Made by a program: the position numbers and the translations under genes
Assembly: GCF_000473225.1 (NCBI RefSeq)
Contig: NZ_KI421509.1
Location: 2,701,741 to 2,765,740, forward strand
Length of the DNA stretch: 64,000 nucleotides
Direction: 5' to 3'
DNA from: Sedimentitalea nanhaiensis DSM 24252
Lineage (GTDB): Bacteria > Pseudomonadota > Alphaproteobacteria > Rhodobacterales > Rhodobacteraceae
The notes under the pieces: model-generated
What the model was told of the DNA's origin: nothing
The model's input: the letters and a program-made list of their open reading frames with translations, nothing else
Database searches by the model: none
Part shown: piece after piece, positions 37,213-46,483 of the stretch
Layout: every line of letters starts with the position of its first letter
Position numbering within the stretch: the first letter of the stretch is position 1

Positions 37213-38643
37213 TTAAGTCAGGGGCTTGTCGCGCGCCAGCCGGTCCGCGATTTCCGTGATCACGTCATGGGCCATCATGACATCCTGTTGCGTGGTCTCG
37301 AACTGTCCGGCCTGGAACCGGATCGCCAGTTCGCCATCGACCCGAGTCTGGGTCAGGTAGATGCGGCCATCGTCGTTGATTGCGTTGACCAGCCGCAGAT
37401 TCAGATCGTCCAGATCCGATGTGTCGGCCGGTGCATATCGGAAGGTGAACAGCGACCACATCGGCGGGGTCACGATTTCGAAACCGGGCGTCGCCGCCAG
37501 CCGGTCATGCAGGGCACGCGACCACGCGACATGGTTGCGGATGCGGGTGCGCAGCCCTTCCAGCCCATAGGCGCGGATCAGGAACCAGATTTTCAACGCC
37601 CGGAACCGTCGGCCCAACGGCACCGACCATTCGGAATAGTTGATGACACCGTCATGGCCGTGGGTTTTAAGGTATTCCGGGCTGATCGCCAGCGTGCGTA
37701 CCAGATCGTCAGGGTTGCGCAGGAAATGCGCGGAACAGTCGAATTGAGCCCCCAACCATTTGTGCGGGTTGAACACGATGCTGTCGGCGCCCTCGATGCC
37801 GGGCCAATAGTCGCGGAATTCGGGGCAGATCATCGCCGATCCGGCCCAGGCCGCGTCCACATGTGTATACAGGTCATGGCGCGCGGCCACGTCCAGACAG
37901 GCAGCGATTGGATCGGTTGCCCCGACGCTGGTGCCGCCAACGCAGAGGATCACGCCGGCAGGTCTCAGCCCGGCGGCGATGTCGGCCTGAATCGCGGCCT
38001 CAAGCGCGGCGGGGTCCATCCCGCGCCAATCGCCCTGTACGGGCACGCGCACAAGGTTGTCCTGGCCGATACCAGACACCCAGATCGCCCGGTCGACCGA
38101 GGTATGAACCTCGGAGGAGCAATAGATCCGCAAGTGCGCATTCCCGGCCAGCCCGGCGCTGTTTCCGGTCCAGTTCAGCGCCTTTTCGCGCATCGTCAGC
38201 ACGGCGGCCAGGGTGGCGCTGCTGGCACTGTCCTGGATCACCCCGCAAAACCCGTCGGGCAGGCCCAGAGATTGGCGCAGCCAGTCCATCATCCGGGTTT
38301 CCATCTCGGTAGCCGCAGGCGAGGTTTGCCACAGCATGCATTGCGGTGCGATGGCGGAGACCAGGAATTCGGCCAGAACCGACGGCGCGGCGGCATTTGC
38401 GTTGAAATAGGCAAAGAATCGTGGATGCTGCCAATGGGTGATGCCGGGCATGACGATCCGCTCAAAATCCTGGAACACCTGCTCCATATCCTCGGGCGTT
38501 TCCGGTGGCATGACCGGCAGGGCGTTCAGGATGTCGCCCGGTTTGGTTTTGGCCCGCACCGGCCGGGTGCCGACGGTCAGGTGGTAATTCTGTGCCCAAT
38601 CGGCAACGCGACGGCCCCAGGTCCCAAATTCGCTCCAGTTCAT
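37213..38643 (-). CDS. PLP-dependent aromatic amino acid decarboxylase
   Basis: A 476-residue group II decarboxylase. PLP-Lys is in NPHKWLGAQFDCS, the His-bearing segment is IYCSSEVHTSVDRAIWVSG, and DAAWAGSAM precedes it. Full-length for aromatic-L-amino-acid (DOPA/tryptophan/tyrosine) decarboxylases. It is divergent from hpaR and followed by the HpaI aldolase. The upstream frame extension (to 38928) is not similar to the family, so ATG 38643 is used. Confidence 0.92.
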   Translation of the reverse strand: MNWSEFGTWGRRVADWAQNYHLTVGTRPVRAKTKPGDILNALPVMPPETPEDMEQVFQDFERIVMPGITHWQHPRFFAYFNANAAAPSVLAEFLVSAIAPQCMLWQTSPAATEMETRMMDWLRQSLGLPDGFCGVIQDSASSATLAAVLTMREKALNWTGNSAGLAGNAHLRIYCSSEVHTSVDRAIWVSGIGQDNLVRVPVQGDWRGMDPAALEAAIQADIAAGLRPAGVILCVGGTSVGATDPIAACLDVAARHDLYTHVDAAWAGSAMICPEFRDYWPGIEGADSIVFNPHKWLGAQFDCSAHFLRNPDDLVRTLAISPEYLKTHGHDGVINYSEWSVPLGRRFRALKIWFLIRAYGLEGLRTRIRNHVAWSRALHDRLAATPGFEIVTPPMWSLFTFRYAPADTSDLDDLNLRLVNAINDDGRIYLTQTRVDGELAIRFQAGQFETTQQDVMMAHDVITEIADRLARDKPLT

Positions 38644-38798
38644 GTCAATTTCCTTTGGGTGCCGGATGGCTGGCCGGGATCTGGAAAATGCTCGGCCAAA
38701 CCGGCGTTTCCGGAGCGCGGGTGTCTCGAGTGGTTGCTTTGTTAAAAGGGTTATCAATTTTGCGGCGCTTTGCAACAGGACTGCCACACTGGACAAGG

Positions 38799-38815
38799 AT
38801 TGCAGTTGATGCAAT
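38799..38815. promoter_or_regulatory. Candidate HpaR (MarR) operator
   Basis: A perfect palindrome ATTGCA-GTTGA-TGCAAT, 34 bases before the hpaR start and within the 206-base divergent region. MarR-family repressors bind such inverted repeats, so it may govern hpaR and the decarboxylase-aldolase pair. Confidence 0.62.
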
Positions 38816-38849
38816 TGCGCTTTGGAGAATAGCAGGGCACAAAAGTTAT

Positions 38850-39293
38850 ATGAGCAAATCCCGACTGCGAACATCGCGATCCTTGCCAATCGCCCTGCTG
38901 CGTGCCCGCGAACGGGTGATGGGGCCAATCCGTGAGATGTTGTCCGGCGTGGGTATCACCGAACAGCAATGGCGTGTGCTGCGGGTTCTGGAAGAAGAAG
39001 GCCCGATGGAGCCGACACGGATCTCGGAAAAGGCCTGTCTGCTTCTGCCCAGCCTGACCCGAATCCTGCAAAAGCTGCAAGACAAAGGGTTCATCGACCG
39101 CAGGCGGGATGAAGTGGATCGGCGCAAGCAGATTGTCCAGATCACCGTCTTGGGCACCGCGTTGATCGAAGAGCATTTGACCACAAGCCTCGCCTTGCTC
39201 GAAAATGTGCGCGAGCAGATCGGTTCGGACCGCTACGAGATGCTGCTGGACCTGTTGAACGAGCTGGACAAGACCGACCCGTCCGAGCGCTGA
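38850..39293 (+). CDS. hpaR: HpaR-type MarR regulator
   Basis: A 147-residue MarR protein: SLPIALLRARERVMGPIREM, ITEQQWRVLRVLEEEGPMEP and the wing RRRDEVDRRKQIVQITVLG. It closely resembles HpaR, repressor of the homoprotocatechuate operon. Here it is divergent from the decarboxylase. The ATG at 38850 is chosen because the family start follows it; upstream codons are unrelated. Confidence 0.87.
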   Translation: MSKSRLRTSRSLPIALLRARERVMGPIREMLSGVGITEQQWRVLRVLEEEGPMEPTRISEKACLLLPSLTRILQKLQDKGFIDRRRDEVDRRKQIVQITVLGTALIEEHLTTSLALLENVREQIGSDRYEMLLDLLNELDKTDPSER

Positions 39294-39495
39294 GCGCCGC
39301 GGCACAGGCCGCAAGACGCCAATATGCGCCCGTGCGGGTGGCGATGATCATGCGTTGCCATCGAAAGCGCCGATGTGATGCCGGTCTCGGGCGATCTGGC
39401 CGCGGGGTGAATGGGGTGCATATTTTGCGCGTGGCGCGGCGCTGGTTGCGCCGAATCCACGCCCGGTGGCGGCATATGCATATTAGGAGACGCGC

Positions 39496-39882
39496 ATGAA
39501 TATCGGAGAGGTTGCGAGCAAGACAGGTCTTCCGGCGAAAACCATCCGCTATTACGAGGACATCGGCCTGATCCGCCCCGCACGCGACACCAATGGCTAT
39601 CGCGCCTTTGACGATACCGATTGCCACAAGCTGGCCTTTGTCGGGCGGGCGCGGGCACTGGGATTCTCGATTCAGGATTGCCGCACCCTGCTGGCCCTGT
39701 ACGAAGACGACAGCCGGGCCAGCGCCGATGTCAAACGCGTTGCGCTCGCACAGTTGGACCAGATCGACCGCAAGCTGTCGGAATTGCAGGGCATGCGCGA
39801 TACCCTGTCGCGGCTGGTGTCCGCCTGCGCCGGGGACCGCCGCCCGGACTGCCCGATCCTGAAAGATCTCGCCGCTCCGTAG
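39496..39882 (+). CDS. cueR: MerR-family copper regulator CueR/HmrR
   Basis: A 128-residue MerR protein: MNIGEVASKTGLPAKTIRYY, ARALGFSIQDCRTLL and a metal-binding C-terminus with CAGDRRPDCPI, the spacing used by CueR for Cu(I). It normally activates copA and other copper genes, but none is adjacent, so its target is elsewhere. Confidence 0.87.
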   Translation: MNIGEVASKTGLPAKTIRYYEDIGLIRPARDTNGYRAFDDTDCHKLAFVGRARALGFSIQDCRTLLALYEDDSRASADVKRVALAQLDQIDRKLSELQGMRDTLSRLVSACAGDRRPDCPILKDLAAP

Positions 39883-39892
39883 CAGTGCGGCG

Positions 39893-41314
39893 TCAGTTGC
39901 TCAGGTCGAAGTTGCGTGCGATGCCAAAAAACACGGCGGTGGAATCCGCGCGTCCCTGGGGGTCTTCGTCGAGCATGTTGTATTCGATGCCGGCGTTCAT
40001 GCTCCAGTCCCGTGTGAGGGTGTGATTATAGACCAGAACGGCGGTCGCACGATGGGTCGCCTCTTGCGATGCGGTGGATTCGTTATAGCTCAGCGACAGG
40101 TCGGCGGTCAGGTACGAGACCGCGTTGATGTCATGCTTGTATCCGGCCACCAGGTAGTTGCTGAACCGGTCCTCGTCATTTTCGTCTGTGTACACGTCGC
40201 GGTTTAGGCGGAGGTTGAACGAGCTTCTGGGCATTTCGTGCAGCCAGGTGATACCGCCAATGACTTGCGGGTCCGAGCTGTCAAAGCTGGTCAGGCCGAC
40301 ATTGGCGGACAGGCTGCCGGTCGGCAGAGCCATGCTGCGTGAGAAGCGCAAGGTGCCGCGCTGGCCTTCGGAATTCTGGCTCAGGTCGAAGGTGGTGGCA
40401 AAGTCACCATTGGGCAATTCGGTGACATAGCTGATATTGCCGCTGGGACCGGACTGTTTTGCCAGCGAGTCGATGCCGGTGAACGGGTTGGTCGTGGTGG
40501 TGTCAACATCGGTATAGCCGAAGCGAAAGCCGAGAGATGAACGCGCCGACAGCACGCGGTCGAAGCCGGCCTGTACTGTTTCAGTCACCCGATCGGTGCT
40601 CAGAGTGTCCTTGTTTTTATAGGTCTGGTAATACAGGTCTATATATCCGGTCGTGACCGGGTTGAAACGGAATAATGCCGAAAGCCCCAGGTTATTGTAG
40701 TCGGAGTCGGTCAGCGATGTGTCGGTCGCATCGATATAGTTGACGCCATTGGTTCCCGCCGTGAACCGAAGGCCAACCGGGGCATTTTTGCCGAGTTCAA
40801 GCTGAGTGTCGACATTATAGGCGCGCCGTTCCCCTGATCCCCGGATATTGCCGAAATCCCGCGGCGGACGGATGATGCCGTCCTGATCCAGAAACGTCCA
40901 CAACGGTGCCGTCAGCGAAATATCGGATTGGCGATAATCCAGATCCACCGAAAAATCGGCGTTGCCGGTGTCGCGCAGATAGCGCAGTCCGATCAGGGGA
41001 TCGGTGAACCCGGTTTGCAACGTGTTGCCTTCGGCCACGCTGCCAAAGCGCAGCGCGCCACCAACGGTCAGGGCGAGTTCCTGAATGCGGGTCTTGGTTT
41101 CCAGACCATAGGTCAGACGCGTGGTCGACAGCGAGGTGCTGCCTTCGCTGGGAACCTCCAGACCGAGGTTTTCGCCGACGCCGAATTCCTGTTCGACCCG
41201 CAGCCTCTGGCGCAGGGTGCCGAATTCCTCTTCGTCCTGCGCCAGCGCAGGGCTCAATGCCACGAGGACGCCACCAGCCAAGGCGGCGCTTGCGATCAGT
41301 CCCTTGTTCACCAC
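39893..41314 (-). CDS. Outer-membrane beta-barrel protein linked to polysaccharide export
   Basis: A 473-residue protein with a signal peptide (LIASAALAGGVLVALSPALA) and regular short amphipathic strands (for example GGALRFGSVAEG, RTYAYNV-like runs and the terminal FFGIARNFDLSN). This is the pattern of large beta-barrels of exopolysaccharide clusters (BBP2-type). It follows the Wza-like gene by 19 bases. Its function as pore or secretin partner is inferred from that neighbour. Confidence 0.72.
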   Translation of the reverse strand: MVNKGLIASAALAGGVLVALSPALAQDEEEFGTLRQRLRVEQEFGVGENLGLEVPSEGSTSLSTTRLTYGLETKTRIQELALTVGGALRFGSVAEGNTLQTGFTDPLIGLRYLRDTGNADFSVDLDYRQSDISLTAPLWTFLDQDGIIRPPRDFGNIRGSGERRAYNVDTQLELGKNAPVGLRFTAGTNGVNYIDATDTSLTDSDYNNLGLSALFRFNPVTTGYIDLYYQTYKNKDTLSTDRVTETVQAGFDRVLSARSSLGFRFGYTDVDTTTTNPFTGIDSLAKQSGPSGNISYVTELPNGDFATTFDLSQNSEGQRGTLRFSRSMALPTGSLSANVGLTSFDSSDPQVIGGITWLHEMPRSSFNLRLNRDVYTDENDEDRFSNYLVAGYKHDINAVSYLTADLSLSYNESTASQEATHRATAVLVYNHTLTRDWSMNAGIEYNMLDEDPQGRADSTAVFFGIARNFDLSN

Positions 41315-41333
41315 TGCCCCCTTGCCCGGGATG

Positions 41334-41951
41334 TTATTCGAACAGCCGTCGTTGCGGCACGATGATTACATCGCCTTCTTGCAGCACCGGCGTGCGGATG
41401 CTGGATTTTCCGTCAATAATATCCTTGACGTTGTAGGTATAGATCTGTTGCTGGCCATTCGCCCCGGCGCGACGCAATTGCAGACGCTTGGTGGCGCCAA
41501 ACCGGGTCACTCCCCCGCCCTGGGCCAAGGCCTGCAGAAACGTGGTGCCCCGCTTGACCTCCATCGCGCCAGGTGTCGCGACTTCGCCGAGCATATAGAC
41601 CGTAACGCCGCTGACGGTACCCGATCCGCCGCCGCTGGGACGTGGCGGTGCCAGCTGCGCCAACGACACGAACACGGTCGGGTCAGAGGCAAAGTTTGGC
41701 CGCAGCTGTGCAATGATGTCGGCGCGGACCTCGTCAACGCTGCGCCCGCCGACCCGAACGCTGCCAACCATCGGAACCGAAACCCGGCCGTCCGGCAGAA
41801 CAAGCGATTCGCGGTTGAGGCTGGAGTCTTCCAGAACCTCGATTCGCAGAACATCGCCCGATTTGATCCGGTAAGTGTCCTGCGCCAACACCTGCGTGGC
41901 GGCCAGCGGCACGATCAGCAGGGAAGTCAAAAGTAATAGAAACCGTTTCAT
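41334..41951 (-). CDS. Polysaccharide export protein (Wza/ExoF-like, short)
   Basis: A 205-residue periplasmic/outer-membrane protein with a signal peptide (LLLLTSLLIVPLAATQVLAQ), a polysaccharide export domain (YRIKSGDVLRIEVLEDSSLN) and one SLBB domain (VTVYMLGEVATPGAMEVKRG). No lipoprotein Cys is seen. It should form part of an export channel together with the barrel gene downstream. No glycosyltransferase or Wzc genes are present in the window. Confidence 0.87.
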   Translation of the reverse strand: MKRFLLLLTSLLIVPLAATQVLAQDTYRIKSGDVLRIEVLEDSSLNRESLVLPDGRVSVPMVGSVRVGGRSVDEVRADIIAQLRPNFASDPTVFVSLAQLAPPRPSGGGSGTVSGVTVYMLGEVATPGAMEVKRGTTFLQALAQGGGVTRFGATKRLQLRRAGANGQQQIYTYNVKDIIDGKSSIRTPVLQEGDVIIVPQRRLFE

Positions 41952-42244
41952 GTTGGGCTTTCTCTATGTGGTCAATTCTCAGCGCCCCTGCGGCGTTTTA
42001 CGCGGTTTTACAACCGTTCGGAAGGCATTTCACGGTTTGGCTTGGTGCGATTGCCAAACGAAAGCCGGTGCGTGCCGATCCTGCAACAGATCGCGTGGCC
42101 GGGCGCCGACGGCAGGGATCCGCCTATAGGGTTCAGGGATTCGGTGAAAATTGGCTTACGAGATGCCAAAGGATTTGGCGGCGGTGCAATCTTGAGTAGA
42201 GTGCAAGAACTGAAGCATTCGCAACCTAAGGGAGCCTGGTCGGC

Positions 42245-42433
42245 GTGATCGTTGCATTTGTCATTTTGGGGGCCTTGGGCGGCCTGATTGCGGGGACCAC
42301 GACGCTGTACACAGGCGGTTCGGTTCTGGAATCGATGCTGGCCTATACCGGCATGGGAACGACCACAGCCCTGCTGAGTTGCATGACATTCGCCATCACC
42401 GGCCGGAATCGTCCGCAGCGACAGAGCATCTGA
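42245..42433 (+). CDS. Small two-span membrane protein
   Basis: A 62-residue protein with two hydrophobic segments (VAFVILGALGGLIAGTTTLY and LAYTGMGTTTALLSCMTFAI) and a basic tail. GTG start; AGGGAG lies about ten bases upstream. It is convergent with the dipeptidase gene. No family was recognised. Confidence 0.55.
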   Translation: MIVAFVILGALGGLIAGTTTLYTGGSVLESMLAYTGMGTTTALLSCMTFAITGRNRPQRQSI

Positions 42434-42450
42434 CGTCGACGGCGGATCGA

Positions 42451-43500
42451 TCAGGCCGCCGCGCGATCCAGCGCCACCAGCCAATTCTCAAAACAGATTT
42501 TTCTGATCAGTTGTTGGCCGAACTGCGCCTTTTGCATGGCATCGATCAGATCGGGCAGCCCTCCGACCCCGCCAATTGCATCGGGCAGCATACACCCATC
42601 GAAATCGGACCCCAGTGCGACTCCGTCCTCGCCCAGAATCGACAGCATATGGCTGAGATGCCGGATCATCAGGTCCAGCGGTGTGTTCCGGTCGTGGCGG
42701 CAATCGGGGCGCAGAAAGGCGACGTGAAAATTGAGTCCGACCAACCCGCCGGATTCGGCGACGGCGGCCAGTTGCCGGTCGGTCAGGTTGCGCGCGCTGG
42801 GCGAAATCGCATGCGCATTGGAATGCGAGGCGACCAGAGGCCGCGAGGTCGATTTCGCAACGTCCCAGAACCCGGCCTCGGTCAGATGCGACAGGTCGAC
42901 CAGGATACCAAGCCGGTTGCATTCGCGCACCAGTTCGACGCCAGCCGGTGTCAGACCCTTGCCCGGATCCAGATCGGGCTGGCGGGCCATCGGCGCGCCA
43001 TGGCCAAAGACGTTGTCGCGCGACCACACCGGTCCCAGAGATCGCAAACCGGCGGCATGCAGAATTTCAAGCGCATTGAAATCGGTATCTATGCACTCGG
43101 CCCCTTCGATATGGGGCACGATGGCGATCCTGTCCGTGCCCATGGCGGCCCGTGCCTGCCCGCTATCGGTGCAAAGGGCCAGATCTTCGGGCTTGTCTCG
43201 GGCCAGGCGGCGCAATCGCGAAAACATCGCCAAAGTGAATTTTAGCGCGGTGGGCTGATCGAGCGGGGCGAAATTCGCCGGGTCGCCGGGGTCGAACTCC
43301 TGGCCCAGCCGGTCCGGTTGCGAGGGGGTGAACATCGCGAACAACCCGCCTGAAAACCCCGCCTTGCGTGCGCTGGAAATGTCGATGTGCAGGGCCGGGT
43401 CGGGACCGGAAAAGTCCAGCGCTGTGCCGGTCCGCGCCGCGATTTCCAGTTTGAGAATGGAATCATTGTGACCATCGAACACGGTGATTTTCTCGTGCAT
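42451..43500 (-). CDS. Membrane dipeptidase family protein (M19)
   Basis: A 349-residue renal-dipeptidase-type metallopeptidase. FDGHNDS is the first zinc-binding His-x-Asp; HIEGAECIDTDFNAL holds the bridging Glu; VDLSHLTEAGFWD and ASHSNAHAIS supply further ligands. M19 enzymes cleave dipeptides and often accept D-residues. It is divergent from a Dpp-type ABC operon with which it probably works. Confidence 0.92.
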   Translation of the reverse strand: MHEKITVFDGHNDSILKLEIAARTGTALDFSGPDPALHIDISSARKAGFSGGLFAMFTPSQPDRLGQEFDPGDPANFAPLDQPTALKFTLAMFSRLRRLARDKPEDLALCTDSGQARAAMGTDRIAIVPHIEGAECIDTDFNALEILHAAGLRSLGPVWSRDNVFGHGAPMARQPDLDPGKGLTPAGVELVRECNRLGILVDLSHLTEAGFWDVAKSTSRPLVASHSNAHAISPSARNLTDRQLAAVAESGGLVGLNFHVAFLRPDCRHDRNTPLDLMIRHLSHMLSILGEDGVALGSDFDGCMLPDAIGGVGGLPDLIDAMQKAQFGQQLIRKICFENWLVALDRAAA

Positions 43501-43813
43501 TCAGGGCTCCTGACTGAATTAATTGCAAGCGCCGGCACTGTCGCCGCACGGGTCTATCGGCGCACTCTGGGCCAAGGCACTCCAAATGAGAAGCCCCTAT
43601 GGCGAGGATCCGCCGGAGTGGAAACCGGCGCTCTTGGGCAAATGAAAACGAACCCTTTCCTGCGCGACGGCCCGGGCGCGGGCCAGGAACACAAGAGTTG
43701 ACCGAAGGCGAATTTTCTTCAAGGTTAAAGGCAGGCCGGCTTTCAAGGCCATACAAAGCGCCCGCACCGGACCCGGTCCGTGACAAACAGCGGGATCAAA
43801 GGGAGATTCAAAC
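43501..43813. other. Divergent intergenic region of the dipeptide operon
   Basis: 313 bases between the M19 gene and the binding-protein gene. A TTGACC at 43698-43703 is the only promoter-like word and its -10 partner is weak. No palindrome strong enough to call an operator was seen. Confidence 0.35.
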
Positions 43814-45412
43814 ATGAAAATTTCAAGACGGCATCTGCTCGCCTGGCCCCTGGCTATTGCGACCGCCCTTGCCATTGGTACGTCGGCGCAGGCTGCGCCG
43901 CCCAAGGATACCTTTGTGATGGCCAAGGATATCAGCGATATCATAACACTGGATCCGGCCGAGGTTTTCGAGTTTTCCGGCGGCGAAATGATCGCCAACA
44001 TCTATGACAAGCTGATGATGTTCGAGCCGGAAAACCTGACCAAGCTGGTCGGCGGCGTGGCTGAGAGTTGGGACATCAGCGAGGATGGCAAGACCATCGC
44101 CTTTGCCATTCGGCCCGACATGACCTTTCATTCCGGCAACCCGGTCACCGCCGAAGACGTGGTGTATTCGCTGCGCCGGGTGGTCAAGCTGGGCAAGACA
44201 CCGTCGTTCATCATCACCCAGTTCGGCTGGACCCCGGAAAATGTGGACGAGCTGATTGTCGTGGATGGCGACAAGGCCAAGATCACCATCACCGAAGAAT
44301 TCTCGCCCGCGCTGGTGCTGAACGCGCTGTCGGCGGGCATCGCCTCGATTGTCGACATGAAAGAGGTCATGGCGCATGAGGTCGATGGCGACATGGGCTA
44401 TGGCTGGCTCAAGAACAACAGCGCCGGATCCGGCCCGTTCATGCTGAAATCGTGGAAGGCCAACGAACTGGTCTCGCTCGAAGCCTTCCCCGACTATCGC
44501 CATGGTGCGCCGGGCGTGAAGCGGGTGATCATCCGCCATATCGCCGAACCGTCGGCCCAGCGGCTGATGATTGAAAAAGGCGATGTCGATCTGGCGCGTG
44601 ACCTGACACCGGACCAGATCGAGGGCATTTCCAGCAATGAAGATCTGAAAATTCAGGCCGACCCCAAGGGCGCGCTGATTTATCTGGCGGCCAATGCCAG
44701 CGACCCGATACTGGGCAACCCGAAGGTGGTCGAGGCACTGCGCTATCTGGTCGATTATCAAGGCATGGCCAACAGCTTCCTGCAAGGGCAGTTCAAAGTG
44801 CATCAGGCGGCGTGGCCCGGTGGTCTGTGGGGGGCCTATGACGAAACCCCGTTCACCCTTGATGTTGAAAAGGCCAAGGCGTTGCTGGCAGAGGCGGGAT
44901 ATCCCGATGGCTTTGAAATCAAGATCGATACGCTGAACAGTTCGCCCTATCCGCAGATCGCCCAATCGGTTCAGGCGACACTGGCGCAGGCCGGGATCAG
45001 GGCCAGCATCACAACCGCCGAGGGCAAGACCCTGTGGCCGATGTACCGCGCGCAAAAGCACCAGTTGATCCTGGCGCAATGGTCGCCGGATTACACCGAC
45101 CCGCATTCCAATCTGGATGCCTTTGCGCATAACCCGGACAACCGCCCCGAAGCCAAGCTGACCGGTGTTCTGGCCTGGCGCAATGCCTGGGCGGACGAAG
45201 CCACCAATGCCAAGGTTGTCGCGGCCCGCAACGAGTTGGATCTGGACAAGCGCGAGGCGCTGTATCAGGAAATTCAGCACGATCTGCAGATGAATTCGCC
45301 CTATGCGATCCTGTTCCAGCAGACCGAGCAATCGGCGATCCGCAAAGAGGTCGAAGGCTATGTATCAGGCGCGACCTTCGACATGATCTATTATCGCGGG
45401 ATCACCAAGTAG
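43814..45412 (+). CDS. ABC transporter substrate-binding protein (dipeptide type)
   Basis: A 532-residue exported binding protein (signal KISRRHLLAWPLAIATALAI) of the DppA/OppA family, with the internal markers VAESWDISEDGKTIAFAIRP and NPVTAEDVVYSLRRVV. It delivers a peptide or related ligand to the following permeases. Confidence 0.9.
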   Translation: MKISRRHLLAWPLAIATALAIGTSAQAAPPKDTFVMAKDISDIITLDPAEVFEFSGGEMIANIYDKLMMFEPENLTKLVGGVAESWDISEDGKTIAFAIRPDMTFHSGNPVTAEDVVYSLRRVVKLGKTPSFIITQFGWTPENVDELIVVDGDKAKITITEEFSPALVLNALSAGIASIVDMKEVMAHEVDGDMGYGWLKNNSAGSGPFMLKSWKANELVSLEAFPDYRHGAPGVKRVIIRHIAEPSAQRLMIEKGDVDLARDLTPDQIEGISSNEDLKIQADPKGALIYLAANASDPILGNPKVVEALRYLVDYQGMANSFLQGQFKVHQAAWPGGLWGAYDETPFTLDVEKAKALLAEAGYPDGFEIKIDTLNSSPYPQIAQSVQATLAQAGIRASITTAEGKTLWPMYRAQKHQLILAQWSPDYTDPHSNLDAFAHNPDNRPEAKLTGVLAWRNAWADEATNAKVVAARNELDLDKREALYQEIQHDLQMNSPYAILFQQTEQSAIRKEVEGYVSGATFDMIYYRGITK

Positions 45413-45421
45413 GCGCGGGCC

Positions 45422-46483
45422 TTGGCAAATACCACATCTCGGGCAGCGACGGGGCCTTTCCTGTCGCTGCCAGGACCCGTCAAGTCGATCCTGAACATGC
45501 TGCTGACGCTGGTTCTGACCTTTGTCGGGCTGACTGCGGTGACCTTTACCATCGGGCGGGTGATGCCCGCCGATCCGGTGCTGGCCATTGTCGGCGACCG
45601 GGCCTCGCAAGAGGCGTATGACAAGGTCTACACCGAGATGGGGCTGGACCGCCCGATCTATGCGCAATACGGGCGCTATCTGGTCGAATTGGCCCAGGGC
45701 GATCTGGGCACCTCGGTGATGACATCGCGCCCGGTGATCGAGGACATCAAACGGTTCTTTCCCGCCACGCTGGAACTGGCCACCATCGCAACGTTGATGG
45801 GGGTTTTGATCGGTGTGCCGATGGGGGTCTGGGCGGCGGTCAATCAGGGCAGGCTGATCGACCATGTGGTTCGGGTGCTGGGGCTGATCGGCTATTCGGT
45901 GCCGGTGTTCTGGCTGGGCATGGTGGCCCTGCTGATCTTTTACGGCAACCTGGGCTGGGTTGCCGGACCGGGGCGGCTGGACGTGTATTTCGACGGGGTG
46001 GTCGAGCCGGTGACAGGATTCATCCTGATCGACGCCGCGATGGCCGGCGAATGGGACATATTCGACAACGCGGTGTCGCACCTGATCTTGCCGGCCTCGA
46101 TCCTGGGGGCCTTTGCGCTGGCCTATATCGCACGAATGACGCGCAGTTTCATGCTCGACCAGCTGAACCAGGAATACATCCTGACGGCCCGCGTCAAAGG
46201 TGTCAGCGAACCGGGGGTGGTCTGGCGTCACGCCTTTCGCAATGTTCTGGTGCAGCTGATCACCATCATCGGGCTGACCTATGCCTCGCTGCTGGAAGGG
46301 TCGGTTCTGACCGAAACGGTGTTTTCCTGGCCGGGCATCGGGCAATATATCACCACCTCGCTGTTCAACGCCGACATGAGTGCGGTTCTGGGCGGCACGG
46401 TCGTGGTCGGAACCTGCTTTGTGGGCATCAACATGCTGTCGGATCTTTTGTACAAACTGGTCGATCCAAGGGCGCGGACATGA
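45422..46483 (+). CDS. ABC transporter permease (DppB-like)
   Basis: A 353-residue membrane protein with the N-terminal span and long periplasmic loop typical of DppB, LDRPIYAQYGRYLVELAQGD, and the EAA loop near YILTARVKGVSEPGVVWRHA. The TTG at 45422 gives the best start. It overlaps the next permease by four bases. Confidence 0.92.
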   Translation: MANTTSRAATGPFLSLPGPVKSILNMLLTLVLTFVGLTAVTFTIGRVMPADPVLAIVGDRASQEAYDKVYTEMGLDRPIYAQYGRYLVELAQGDLGTSVMTSRPVIEDIKRFFPATLELATIATLMGVLIGVPMGVWAAVNQGRLIDHVVRVLGLIGYSVPVFWLGMVALLIFYGNLGWVAGPGRLDVYFDGVVEPVTGFILIDAAMAGEWDIFDNAVSHLILPASILGAFALAYIARMTRSFMLDQLNQEYILTARVKGVSEPGVVWRHAFRNVLVQLITIIGLTYASLLEGSVLTETVFSWPGIGQYITTSLFNADMSAVLGGTVVVGTCFVGINMLSDLLYKLVDPRART

